In this document: piece after piece, positions 26,260 to 38,040 of the stretch
Layout: the number at the start of each line of letters is the position of its first letter
How positions within the stretch are numbered: the stretch's first letter is position 1
NCBI GenBank assembly: GCA_013398295.1
Contig: VZSF01008841.1
Span: 401,289-465,288, forward strand
Direction: 5' to 3'
Length of the DNA: 64,000 nucleotides
DNA from: Chionis minor
Taxonomy: Eukaryota; Chordata; Aves; Charadriiformes; Chionididae
Translations under genes and position numbers: made by a program
Notes under the pieces: model-generated
What the model saw: only the letters and a program-made list of their open reading frames with translations
Databases searched by the model: none
What the model was told of the DNA's origin: nothing

Positions 26260-26475
26260 TTGAAGGAGAAAATAAAGCACGAGGTTGAAGAGGACTCAAG
26301 AGAACACAGTATGATTGAGGGTAGCCAGCACAGATTTAGGCAGGCAAGGTTATGTTCAACTAATCTCTTGGAGTTCTTTGAAGATATTACTGCTGTGACA
26401 GATAACAGAAATACTGTGGTTAGAGTGCACTTAGTTTTTAAAAAAGCATTTGAAAAAAATCAACATCAGAGGTTA
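26260..26475 (+). pseudogene. Old CR1/L2-type reverse transcriptase relic
   Basis: The open frame carries, at residues 19-42, a string resembling the LINE RT fingers motif: IEGSQHRFRQARLCSTNLLEFFED. At residues 52-72 it carries TVVRVHLVFKKAFEKNQHQRL, which resembles 'VDVVYLDFSKAFDKVPHQRL' of CR1/L2-clade RTs. The motif A aspartate is valine (GTT, 26434-26436) and the second aspartate is glutamate. The frame has no ATG at its start. It is on the opposite strand from the large CR1 fragment and more diverged, so it is an older, separate insertion. Similarity fades after about 26475. Confidence 0.75.
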
Positions 26476-27039
26476 ACGGCTCGGAGTCACAGACTAGAAG
26501 GTACAAACAGGGCACTGGGTACAGAACTAGTACAAGAGCAGGAGGCAGGAGGCAGTAATACCGGCTTGCATTCATCCAGCACCTTTCCCACTGAAGACAG
26601 CCCAGACTCCTCTCCAGATGTGTTACTGTAACCATCACCAAAATGCAGTCATTTGTGGAACACAACACGACAGACGTTACCCATTCGCAGAATCTGCATA
26701 AAAGTTTTAACAGAAAATTGCTGATAAATTTTATCTGATTGAAATTAGAGGAAGAACTACGGCAAGGTAAGCAAACCGTAATTACTCTGTCCAAGCAAGC
26801 ACAATGTACTTGCCTGAATGGAACTTAGCAAGGACATTAACAATACCTTTCTATCTCTTATCTAAAACATCACACGTGTTGTCAAAAACCTATTTCAAGC
26901 AGATAATCCATCCATTACCAGCACCCAGGTCTGTGAGTTCATGCCACGGCACTACATGAGACAGCGATCTAAGAGACATTTCCTCCAAAGGGCCCCAAAG
27001 CAGCCAGCGAAAACACTAAAAATACATCGACCTTTTTTA
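26476..27039. other. Non-coding DNA, possibly more of the old LINE
   Basis: The frame continues to 26631 without RT similarity. The stretch may include diverged LINE sequence, but nothing is recognisable. Confidence 0.4.
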
Positions 27040-27165
27040 AATCATAGAATCATAGAATCACTCAGGTTGGAAAAGACCTTGAAGGTCATCGAGTCCAACC
27101 ATTAGACTAGTACTGCCAAGTCCACCACTGAAGCACAGAGCTCAGCACCACAGCTACACCTATGA
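27040..27165 (-). mobile_element. CR1 3' end, 5'-truncated, antisense
   Basis: It begins with atcatagaatcatagaat, the complement of the CR1 (ATTCTATG)n tail. This is followed by caggttggaaaagacct, aaggtcatcgagtccaacc and the caccactgaagca...ctcagcaccac block of CR1 3' UTRs. Only about 125 bases remain, the usual severe 5' truncation of CR1 copies. Confidence 0.95.
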
Positions 27166-28308
27166 AACTACCAGGGGAACAACACACTTTGCTCCTTTTT
27201 GCGCAAATGAGGAAAAGCTAGCAGTATGCCTTAGTTTACGTCACACTTTGGGACTTTTTTAGTGGCAAGACTGTGTCACATCACACAAACATATAGGTAG
27301 TTAAGGTACCATCCTCAAACCACTTGGATACTGACATGTAGCAATGGAGAGATAATTACTACTCATAAGAGAAGGAACAAAGAAATATCCCCTTATTGAG
27401 TTAAATTCAACACTAATAAGTAGCGATAAGTATCACACAAGTAGGGATGTGTAAATTATGCAGGAAAAAGTATTTAAAGATCCATTTGAGTTTCCAAATG
27501 AATTACTTTCAGCCATGTTATACTGTGCTGGATGTTTGCTTTCATAAAAAATTAAAGCTGTTGTGTTTTACTACTGAAAGTTTGTGAACAGGGAGTTTTT
27601 AAGTTTCATTAGACAGAGATTTTATTGAAAACAAGTTTTAAATCTACACCAAATATAGTCATGTAGGTGCTTGTGTACCCAACCAATTAAGGTCTGGGAA
27701 GTCCATACAGTTTTCTAAATGACTTGTTGCAAGAATCAATCTCAAATTTTTAATATTTACAATAAAGTTCAAGAAAAACATTTCTCAGAAACATTTGAAT
27801 AATTAATACACAGTTGAGAGAACCTCAAACCATTCTGCAAGCTGAGTTTTTTTACCATGAATTATTCATTTAGGTCTGCATACCGCTCTTTTTCTTAACC
27901 CAAGAGGATTTACTCTTTTTAGGTGATTATCTTACACTGTGGCTCTGCTACACTGCAGCTTAAGTGATAGTATGTTTGTAACTTTAGATGGGCTTCCCGG
28001 AGTAGCTGTACTACACCCAGTCAGTACTTAAAAACACACAAAAAACCCCCCACAGCAAAGAAGGGCAGATGTTTGGACCGTTCTGTTCCACCCCAACCAA
28101 GCCGGCTGCCATTAGCCGAGATGAGATGAATCGCACCCGACATCCTCTTACTGAAGAGGTATTTTGACTGAGCTGCTGGCTCCAAGGCATTCAAGATACA
28201 GCATGAGTTCATTTTGTAAGTACAGAAAGGACCTTGTTATTTTGCCCTTCAGAGCACTCCTGTATATGGATGAAATATAAATTGCAAACCTGCTAGGAAG
28301 CTTAGATT
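27166..28308. other. AT-rich non-coding DNA, nothing recognised
   Basis: No exon or repeat recognised. A few CpGs occur near 28078-28140 inside a 63-codon minus frame of no known family. Confidence 0.6.
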
Positions 28309-28347
28309 CCTTCTTCTTTTTTTCTTTTTTTTTTTCTTTTTTTTTTT
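28309..28347. repeat. T-rich (pyrimidine) tract
   Basis: A run of T interrupted by single C bases. It is low complexity and could be a degraded poly(A) tail of a minus-strand insertion, but no insert is recognisable. Confidence 0.85.
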
Positions 28348-31300
28348 AAATCTGCTGGGCAGCACAGAAATCGTACACTGCAATACTGGTTGTTCCTTAT
28401 TAACACAGATTAGCATTCAGGTTTTAAAATAAAAATCAGATGACATGATAAAATTTGTTTACTGATGCAGCAGTAACCAATTTCTGCGCAGAAATACGAA
28501 CACAACAACTTGTGAATATTTGTTCTGGCTTTTTTCTTAACAACTGAAATGTACTGGCATGTTTTAATTGCATCGTGTTTTTTGTTTTCCAGAGCACACC
28601 CCTCCCCTCTTCCCTTCTCTTAAATGAACTCCTGTTTTATCACTGAATGGAGATGCAACTCTTCGCCAGAAATCTATGTAACGAAGAAACACAGGAATTT
28701 GTGCTGAATGCAGAAAAATACCAAAACAATGATATAAAAGCATCCATGAAGTGCATACATCAAAGTCAAAAGAAATCTTTGTATTCTGCTGGTAATGCTT
28801 ACAAGGTAAAGTGGCGTGCAGATTTCTTATTTAATAAATTCCCACAGAAAATTAGTTTTTCACAGTGGGAAGAATTTCAAGGCTTGCTGCGATGAACAGG
28901 CAGGATCTAATCACTGTTCAGGCTTTGTAGATACACCAGGGTTTGCAGATATTTGAATGATCCAATTATTCTGTTGAGGCACAATCACCTTACCTGCATA
29001 CTAATCAAGTAATACGCCAACATGAAACAACTCTGGCTTTTCTGGAAACTCTAGACATATATGGCTCCCTGGGTTGACCTTCTGCCAATTACATTCATTT
29101 CAATTCTATTAGCTCGTCTTTTGCCCAAAGGTGACATATGCACAAATCTATAGGGAAAATTGCTTAAATCAACTTTCTACTGCACATGATGCAGAATAGT
29201 TGCTCAGTGATGTGAGTACAAGGCATTAATTCCAAAGCTGGATGCAATTGTACACTAAATAGCAATGAATTTTACAGACAAGAAACCTCTTCAGAAACTG
29301 TAAAGTTACATCCCACAAAAAAGAGAGGATTGTGTTTATTAGAGGAAACAAAATCAATTACTCAGTTTCATACCTGGTGAATGACAACACAAAATGAGGA
29401 TGAACAGAGCCTAGATCATTTCTGCCTTATCAGTATTTAGAGTGAATATTGACTGCTGGGTTTCCTTTTTGAGGGGATTCCTTCACACATGGCAGCTTAT
29501 GCTCGGTTTTGATTCCCTGTGTCTATACAATGACATACTGGTAAACTTACAGAATATTTTACTGGTAGAATTTTGGATCACAACCAGCAGAGATCTTTTT
29601 AACATTACATTTTCCAACTACATTTCATTACAAAAAAGCTTATTGTCTCAATTTTCTAATAACAGACTTCTCCTGAAAGTAACAAGGAAACCTTTTAAAT
29701 ATTTATCAGTACCTATTCCAGAGAGTCATCTCAATTTCTAAGTCACCAACATTTTTTCAGAACATTTCTGATGCTCGTCAACCTAGCAAATTAAGCAAAA
29801 GCTAGAGCATTTTTCAGGCCTAACTAGCAGTGACAATACCTGGTTTTTATTTCTAGCTTAGAGATATACTATTCGATCACACTTTTTTATTCCAGCTGTA
29901 ATGGCATTTACATCAAGTGCCTGCTCTTTCAAGAAATATATGACTTATGCAATGCTGCACATTAACAGGGAAAGAAGAATAACAGAGGACTTGAAGAGGA
30001 TCAAAAGGCATCACTGTGTCAAGCCATTAACCTTGGAGCTCATCATTAACCAAAGTGACAGTATTAGTAGCTTGAGATGATGTGGTACAAACACCTAACC
30101 AAGGAACAGCCATAAGGATGAAATATTACTTGTGATTAACAGGACTTATTATTGAGTGTTTGTGCCTTTACAGAAAACTCTCCAGTTTCTCTTTAGTACC
30201 TCTTTTAAATTGTCATTACCATTTTAACCTCTTCTAACAAGCAAGGGCAGCCAGGCAGGCCAGCAACCCTGCTTATGGCTAAGAATGCGTGCAGTGTCAC
30301 TAGTGACTCTCGGATTCCTCCATCAGGAACAGCTCCAGAGCCTCCACACTTCCTCACTCCTGGCAACAGCAAGTTGGGGAAACTCATCTTTATTACTGCT
30401 GCGAAGCTTCACCTAGAGCAACACACAAGGCAGCGACATTTTCTTGAGTCTGTAATTACTGTATCACTAGTTGTTTTAAATACTCCAAGGCACTCTTCAG
30501 GAGAATTTTGCTTTGTTAAGTGAGAGGGATAAAAGGCAGACAGTTTTGCATTTTCCTTCTATTTCATGTTTTATACAAGGAGCTTGTTCAAGGTAGTAAG
30601 GGAAAATAGCTCCTCAAGTACAATACTGAGGTGAATTTCTATTGCTTTTTGTCCTGTAAGCTTCTTATAAGGGGGGGGGGAGTCAAATAGATGCTCTGGA
30701 AGAATTGATTTTGTACAACAATAACACAGAAGGAACACAGGAGGAGGACAGATGGGTAAGATGCACATAGTCTCTTATACAACAATAGAAGACGTTATTT
30801 ATTTTTCAAGGTCATTTATAATATGTGATTATTCCCATAAATTTTCCCAATGAGAATGGAAAATGTCCACAATTGGGGAAAAAATGCTCAAGTACTGCAT
30901 GTTTCACGAATACAAGTTTCTTTTCTGAAAAGAAAAAAAGTTTGAAAAAAATCTATACAATTGTTTCTGCAATTGTATAATTCTGCCACCTCCTTACATA
31001 ACTGGCACTTATTACAGCAGACAAGAAAATCCATTCATTACAGAACGCAAGTTATTCCCTAATTTTGTAACTATTATTATGAAACACAGAAAGTGTTTGT
31101 CTCCTGTATAGGTTTCACTGATAAACCCCAACAGCTTGAGCTATGATGGCTGTTGAACTAAAGACTAGCTGAAGAAGCTATAGTCTTAAAACACTGTATC
31201 TCTGTCAGAATAACCTATACAAATCTAGATTTCAAGTGACTAAAAAGAGGGCAGTCAATTCTATGCATTTTTTCTGTTTATCTGAATGATCTCTCCTTTA

Positions 31301-32060
31301 AAATATCTACTTAACCCTACATTCTGTTATTTTACAGAATAAATTTTCTTTTTATTGCCGAAGAAAAACCATTCATTGCACCCAAAAATATATTATTATG
31401 AACACTTACCTTTTTGCTAAGTCTCTATTTTAAATTTCAAAGTACAATAGAGATAAAGTAATTTCCAGGTGATCTGGCAGCAATTAAAAATCATGTTAAT
31501 TTCCTAAATATATTTCATTACCATTAAAACAGGCCAGTTAGGTATTTTCAGAGTGGACTTGTCCTTTGGTATGTAAAGGAACTGCAAGCAGAATATACTC
31601 CTGCACAGAGTCTTGACTGAACTGAGCAACTGAGATGAGGCCCAGAGGAACGACCTTGTGTGAGCATCTGACAATCTGCACATCAGAGACCGATCTGAGA
31701 TGAGGTACGACTAGAGCAAGTTATCCCATATATTCTTTCTGATGTGATGTTTTCTATAAAAACAACTTGCAGAATAATCAAGCAATGACAAGTTGAAAAA
31801 GAAGGTCTGTATAGCTCAAAGTTTTTACAGGTTAGAGACTTGAGAGACACGAACAATCCCATGACAGAACTGACCACAGCATGGCCCAGAGATCAGGGCT
31901 GACACACCTATGTTCTCCTAAGGATTACAGACTTGCTGAAGTTTTGAAGAGCTGAATTAGTGCAACGAATTCAGAAGTGAAGAGTTCTGTGAGACGGAAC
32001 AAGTACAGAATTCATTGCTTTATTAGCAATGCGATAAATCACACTATTTACTTCCCCCTA
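28348..32060. other. AT-rich non-coding DNA; G10 run at 30671
   Basis: No exon or transposon recognised. Ten consecutive G lie at 30671-30680. Frames are up to 99 codons (29442-29741, plus) without recognisable domains. Confidence 0.6.
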
Positions 32061-32165
32061 GAAAGAAACGTCGCTGGCCATCATTTGTACGTAGAGCGGC
32101 AATGGACGTGCAGTCTGTAGCCTCGACACCACTGAGCGCAGCGACGATGCGCAGAGGTGCACGGT
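32061..32165. other. CpG cluster with an open frame (unidentified)
   Basis: Eleven CpGs fall between about 32069 and 32163 in a CpG-poor neighbourhood. An acceptor-like cttccccctag ends at 32061. The plus-strand frame through the CpG cluster stays open from 32027 to a TAG at about 32208 (segment KKRRWPSFVRRAAMDVQ). A weak donor-like caag|gtttag lies at the end. No protein family is recognised. It may be a small exon, a conserved regulatory element or a young GC-rich repeat. Confidence 0.25.
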
Positions 32166-33163
32166 CAGCACCCTCTGCTCACAGCATGCTCCCCTGCTGG
32201 GTCAAGGTTTAGAACAGTAAAAGAAGCTTTAAGGCAATCTTTACACGAAAACACGTGAATACTCAGTAAACAGTAGCATCATAATTTTGCCCATGGGTCT
32301 GAAGAAAAAAGGGTACATTTCAAAGCATCAGTCAATGACCCTGCACCAAATGAATCCTGAACAGGAAGCGATCTCTGCTTGCTAGTTTTCATGTCACTCA
32401 GAAAGCAGGAGGGGAAGAGCCATTGCCAGAGTTCTGGGACTAGGCAATATGCTGAGCGGAAGGCGGAATCTGAATTAGTCCTATCTACCCATGTGTTTTA
32501 GATCAAATTGTTTAGGTCAAATGCAAAGACTATCAGGAACATTTATTACAGAAGAACACTTTCCTGTCCAGTGCCTGTAATCATCATTGAAGGACATTAG
32601 TTCATAGATATACATATATATAAAAAAAATAGTTGTCAGTCATATTCTAAAACACAAACCAAATGCAAAGAGAAGAGACTAAGTTTATCCATTATTAATT
32701 ACTGTTATTTAAGTATTTGTTTTGCACAGCTAACCTGGTCTGTTTCTTTTGATAAGCAAAATATCCAACCTCTGAAAGTTCCAGGGAAATTTTAATTTTT
32801 AGTAGTGAAGCTAGTCTAAAAATATTCAGGCTCTTAGTCTACAATGTACTGATAATGAGACTTCTAACAATTTTGCCATTAAAAAATAATTGAAGAGACA
32901 TGTTGAATCACTGAACACATGTGCCACACAAAATGGTATCAAGCACAACTGAAATGAAAATTGCATTACTTATGTCACCTAACCAAAAACACCTACAATC
33001 AGAGCTCACACTCAACTGCAGAGCAAGACTGTTCAGGAATTCAATTCCTGGCTAAAATAAAGACCTCTTTACTGCAGAAGGAGCAGAAGCTCCCAGATAA
33101 AGCAGCTACATTTGGTGTGGTAGGGCTGGACACTTGGGTGCTCAAAATCATTGAGCGTGGTGA
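32166..33163. other. AT-rich non-coding DNA, nothing recognised
   Basis: No element recognised up to the target site duplication of the LTR. Confidence 0.6.
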
Positions 33164-33168
33164 TACTC
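33164..33168. repeat. Left target site duplication TACTC
   Basis: Identical to 33805-33809, on the other side of the LTR. The two copies mark the insertion footprint. Confidence 0.88.
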
Positions 33169-33804
33169 TGTTGTGGTTTGAGAAACCCATAACAATTTAT
33201 TGTGGTTTAGACAATAATTCTCTCACCCAATGACCCCTCCCCACCCAGCAAGGGGAATCAGGAAAAACAAGGGAGCCTGTGAATTGAAATAGATTTAGTA
33301 GAGTAAGACTAAATAATTAACATTAATAATACTAAAGAACTGATACTGATCCTGATACCAATACAAAATATACGAGGATTATACTCAGCCCATTCTATCT
33401 GTAGAAAGCCATGCGCTCCCAGCAGTGGACAGTAAATGTAGGACACTGTGAGCACTACGGCGTCGGGAGGAAGGGAAGGGTTCAGGGCTCCAGCAGCAGG
33501 GCAAGAAGTTCTCAGGACTGCAGCCATTAAGGGAGAGAGAGCACTTTGCAGCAAACTTTCTAACTTATATTGCATGTGACGTTCACGGCATAAAATAATC
33601 CTGCTGGCCAGCTTGGGTCAAGTGCCCAGGTCTCGCTCCTCCTCACCCCTGCACTTAGTGAGCTCAAAAACACTGAGACCTTGAAACCCACACACCATGG
33701 TTGGCTAGGAAGTATTTTCACGAATTTACACACTAGAGTCTTCTAAAAGTGCTGTTCTCCCAACTATTAGAACAGAAATTAGTTGCGTCACTCAAACCAG
33801 GACA
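33169..33804 (-). mobile_element. Solo LTR of an avian endogenous retrovirus
   Basis: Read on the minus strand, the element starts TGTCCTGGTTTGAG (33804) and ends AAACCACAACA (33169). It therefore has TG...CA ends, and its termini form an imperfect inverted repeat (9 of 11 bases). It is 636 bp, in the range for an LTR, and is directly flanked by perfect 5-bp duplications (TACTC). The 5' side has the 'aagctggccagcagg' and GC-rich 'aggggtgaggaggagc' blocks. The 3' side has 'ggtggggaggggtcattggg', common in bird LTRs with 'tgtcctggttt' starts. An AATAAA sits near the 3' end (complement of 33196-33201). No gag, pol or env lies beside it, so the internal region was probably removed by LTR-LTR recombination. 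The exact family is not determined. Confidence 0.88.
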
Positions 33805-33809
33805 TACTC
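33805..33809. repeat. Right target site duplication TACTC
   Basis: Matches 33164-33168 exactly and lies immediately outside the LTR end. Confidence 0.88.
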
Positions 33810-36800
33810 CAGGTTTTAAAATAACTTGATTTATAAAAGTACTGTTCTTGTGTTACATTCAGTGATCGCGAAGCCAGGATTGCCTACTAAATGTATTCTG
33901 TGTAGCGTATTACACAAGGCTTGGCCTTCCTTTGTTATCAAATGCCCTGACTTCCCTCAAACTCTATTTACGTTAGAACAAAAAAAAGCCTGGTTTGGGG
34001 TGTTTCAACACTGTTACATGTGCAAAACGCTTGGTGACAGTTCTTCATGGTCTCCCTGCTGGATTTACTCTGCCATTTTTCAACTTTACCCATCCAATTA
34101 GGCATCACGACAGACGAAAAAAAAAGCTGTTTGTTTCCATGACAGTAGTAGGACAATTAGCTGTTCTATGTTAAAAGAGCATTTCTAATATTTCTATAGC
34201 AACAGAAGTCAATCAATGGCATGACTTAAAATAACATGCAGGCAACACACGAGAACCTGCATTTTAGATACTATGGAGGAATCCTGAGCTCTAAACCTGT
34301 ACTTCGTAACTAATATTGCATTTGTCTGTCTGTGACTTGGCAAACTAAAGTAACATCACTTCCTACGTACTACTCCAAAAAGTTTTCTGCCAAGTATTAA
34401 ATATTCAAGAGTGATTTAAGTGACACTTGAAAAAACATTTTAAATAGTGATCTCTACCTATACATTAAACAGACAGGCATGACCGAATGTAGAGAAGAGG
34501 AAAGGAAAGTGTGCATGCAGCTCTATGTAGCCAAAGTCGCACACAGATATTAAATTACTTCTACCGTGCACAAGACAATGAAGATGTTCCTTTAAAAAGC
34601 TCTGCTATTATCAGAAGTATAATAAAGAATCAACTACTAATACGGCTTTGTGAAGTTAATTAAATTGTTAATACAATACCTTGAAGTACGATTCAGGCTT
34701 TATTTTAATTATTCACAAAAGTTTTCACTGGACATTTTATATTAGTTAAAAATAACTAAAATTGACAACATTGAAGCAAAAATTCTGTTGTCAAATTTAG
34801 ATTAATTTCAAAGTAGCTACAGATTGTCAAAACGTTTACTGAATAAAACAATTATCCTTGAATATGAACAATTTAATTGTTGTTCACATAACTTGTTCTA
34901 CAGTAACAGACAATATGATTGGAAGATAAAAAAAAATAAAATCCTTTAGCTGTAACACTTATTAGTCTCTTCCTTACATGATTGCCTGCGTGGTGTTGGA
35001 CAATTTCTTGTCATGTCATTTGTAGATTTAGGAACATGTAGTACAAAACATATCAAACACAAATGTCTAAATATGTCTGTCACTAGACTGAGCTCAGTGA
35101 CACAGGGGCAAGGGGCAACCACTTCCTTCTCCATACAGCATTACAAAGCAAACAAATGTTAATCAATAATTTTCTATCAGGTTATATTTATACAACAGTT
35201 GTACTTCCTAATATCCAGATTAACTTGTCTTTGATTTAGAAGAGTTTCTCTGAAAGAATTTGGGATGGGGGAGATTTTTTATTTTTAATTTTTTTAAAAA
35301 GAAGGGCTGTAAAGGAGATTACAGCCTCCAGAACAGAAATCGTTCTCTGGTCCGAGTATAGCAGATATGACATCGTTTAACATAATCACAGAGATTGTTT
35401 TTGGTTTTAAAGTCCTTGCTGAGTACTTCAGATCCACAGAAAGAAGGACACAAGACCACTGTCGATACATCAGTAACACCCCGTATCTTAAAGAAGGTTA
35501 TCCACCCAGTCTGGCTGGGACATAACACACGGGAGAACGCAGACAGCTGAATTGTCCCCCCTCCGGTCCTGAACTCTTTCCACTGGGAAAGCAGTTGCAT
35601 TAACTGGTCACTTGTTCTGCCTGCAGTCTTTTCACTTTCTGTAAGCAATTTACAGATGCAGTCACTGCACAGTAACATGAATACGCATCGTGAAAACACT
35701 GCTCCATTCAAGGCTTAGACAAACACTTAGCGGCTTAAGTATCAAGGACTGACAGATCTATACTCTGCAGCCCTAAACCTCACCAGGGTGAAGTTATCTA
35801 ACTATTCCCTCCAAAAACAGAGTTACACTTTAAATACCATATAGAAAAGCACGCTGAAGTTCTTTAGTTTGGACCCGTATGGTACCCCTATTACATGCAG
35901 CATAATTTAATTCTAGAACTTTCCTGAAAGATGGCAAATACTACTTTTTTATTTGTTCGCTGAAAGAAACATTGGGGGTAGTATTTTTGTCCTTTCTTCC
36001 TTTACTTATCTATATATGTCTACCCCCTCCGTCGCCCAGAAATTGTATTGCCTGGTGAATGAAATACATACTAAAAATAAACTCACTTAGTTTTAATGTG
36101 GATTTTTTCTGCGTGTGTGAATGCAACAGCAATTGCTATTTCTCCCGATAGCTGCCCGATGCTCAGATTTTCAGTCTATACATGGTCCGAATATTGGAAT
36201 TCATTTCCCGTGCTGTCACCCACACCACCAGGCACAGTTCTAGTGCCGTGACACAGTGACTAACACTTTAAATCCTGGAGAGAAACAGATAAGCAACGAA
36301 CAACAGAGTCCTAGCACGGATTCTCAGATGAACATTTCTTGATGAAAAGAAAGACAATAACTTTACAAATGTTTTCATAATAATAATCCAAATCCTTATG
36401 AGTCACAGTAGAGGAAATTTGCCACAGATTCCTGTGAAATATTTACGACTCTTATCACTTTTCAACCAAGTAAATGGAACCATGTTCTGAATCAGCGACT
36501 CGCCCAACTGTTACCAGGGAAATTTGCAAAGATGGGAAAAAAACAATTGACAAATGTTTGGCTTATTTAACTTATTGGAGCTACCAATTCCCTCCCAACA
36601 TTATTCATGAAGCATTTCCACTAGGAGGTTGGATGATTTCTGCTCTCTTTTCCAATCTTTTATGAGCTGCTTCCTTAGTCTAATTAAAGCAGAGAACCCA
36701 GCTGTCATTCCCTCTACTTCAGAGAGCTAAGGGAAGGACTCCAGGAAATTCACTCTTCGGGGACTCTACGGGGATAGCCAGGACGTAAGATTTAGGAATT

Positions 36801-37019
36801 TAATTCTCAAGCTCTAGATTTCCTACAGCTAAAAAAGTAGCCAGTTTTGCAAGTTATGTTAGGGCCTGGTCCAAATCCTGCTTCTTGGTCTGATGAGCCT
36901 AATAGCACCCTAATGTATTCACAGATAGGTAAGGGGGTCATTTAAAGGAAAGCAATTAACAACACTGCATTCCCTAGCTGAGACCAGAACCTGACTGGAC
37001 TTTGCTTTCGTTCAAGGCA
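33810..37019. other. AT-rich non-coding DNA, nothing recognised
   Basis: Contains the longest minus-strand frame outside repeats, 130 codons at 35319-35711. It is cysteine- and serine-rich in places but has no recognisable domain or clear splice context. Otherwise featureless. Confidence 0.55.
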
Positions 37020-38040
37020 GCAGACTCGCAGATCACCGGGGGAACAACGGCCCAGTCCCGGAAAGCAGCAGGGACAGGGCGGAACAGCAGGAGTTCTCAA
37101 CAGCCTTGCGGCTCGGCAGATACCAGAGCATGACTCACAGGTACGGAGTCATCCTGGCTCTCGCTCTGTCTGCTTTCCCTTGGCTCGGGCAAATGGGTTG
37201 CAATGTTTATTAGGCAACAGCATGATTAAGAATTATTGTACTTTCTAGGAAAGAACAGGAGATAGCTGCAGACCCATTCCTGCACCGCTTGGAGACCACA
37301 CCTGTCACCATCAGGAACCCATGTTTGCCTACTCTTACCTCACAACACACAGCATGAAGAACATGAATATAATCAATTTTTTGAGGAAGCAACAAAAAAG
37401 CATTTCAAAGTTTCTTTGCAATATAGACAAATTCTATTTCACAGCTTTGGCAAACTGACTTCATCAAGCATTATTTTTGCCAGGCAAGTTAGAATAAGCT
37501 GTCTGTTTCTGGAAAACAGTACAATCCTATTACCTCTATCTTTCTCCCCAGTTGCCTGTGTGAAATGCATGCATCTGCACAGCTGAGACTGTAACAGACA
37601 GGCAACAAGGGCAGCGCGGGCTGTTACCAGCCTCTGCCAGCAAGCCCTGCATCTTATCACTCGGGCTGTATTATGTCTGCGACCTCTGGCTCTCTGAAGG
37701 AGATGGACAGAGCCAGAGAAAGGCCCAAATCGGGCTGGATGTGCGATGGCCCCTGCAGTGCTCCAGCCTCGCAATCAGCCTGTGCTTGTAGACCTGCTTC
37801 GCCATCACTGCAGGATGATGGAAACTGAGGCAGGGAGCCACCCCTGCTGCTGGGAGACACAGGGAAGTTCTGCATTGCCTAAATCTGGGATTTTACTGCC
37901 CTCAGCAGTTCACAGCCCTCGGCAAATATCTGCTTTGCTTGTGCCTAAAGCTGGCCCTCATGGTCATTTCCCTGAAGGTGCTGTAGCTCATCAAGAAAAG
38001 GCAATAAGGAGTTGGCTGTGGATCTAGGAGAGGTGGCCTC
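37020..38040. other. GC-richer, CpG-containing block
   Basis: Two sub-blocks stand out from the AT-rich surroundings: 37027-37160 (about ten CpGs, for example ccgggggaac and gcggctcggc) and about 37610-37960. Frames of 93 and 111 codons on opposite strands overlap here, and neither resembles a known protein. It could be a conserved regulatory region or an unrecognised old repeat. Confidence 0.35.

Noticed and set aside
30671..30680. G10 run as a possible G-quadruplex
   Set aside because: A single homopolymer without further G tracts nearby is not a quadruplex signature.
35319..35711. 130-codon minus-strand frame, the longest of the non-repeat frames
   Set aside because: No recognisable domain, no convincing splice sites and no neighbouring exons. 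A few frames of this size are expected by chance in 64 kb read in six frames.
37820..37860. gatggaaactgaggcaggga, recalling the 'ggaaactgaggc' part of MIR
   Set aside because: The match ends after about 14 bases and the neighbouring MIR blocks are absent.
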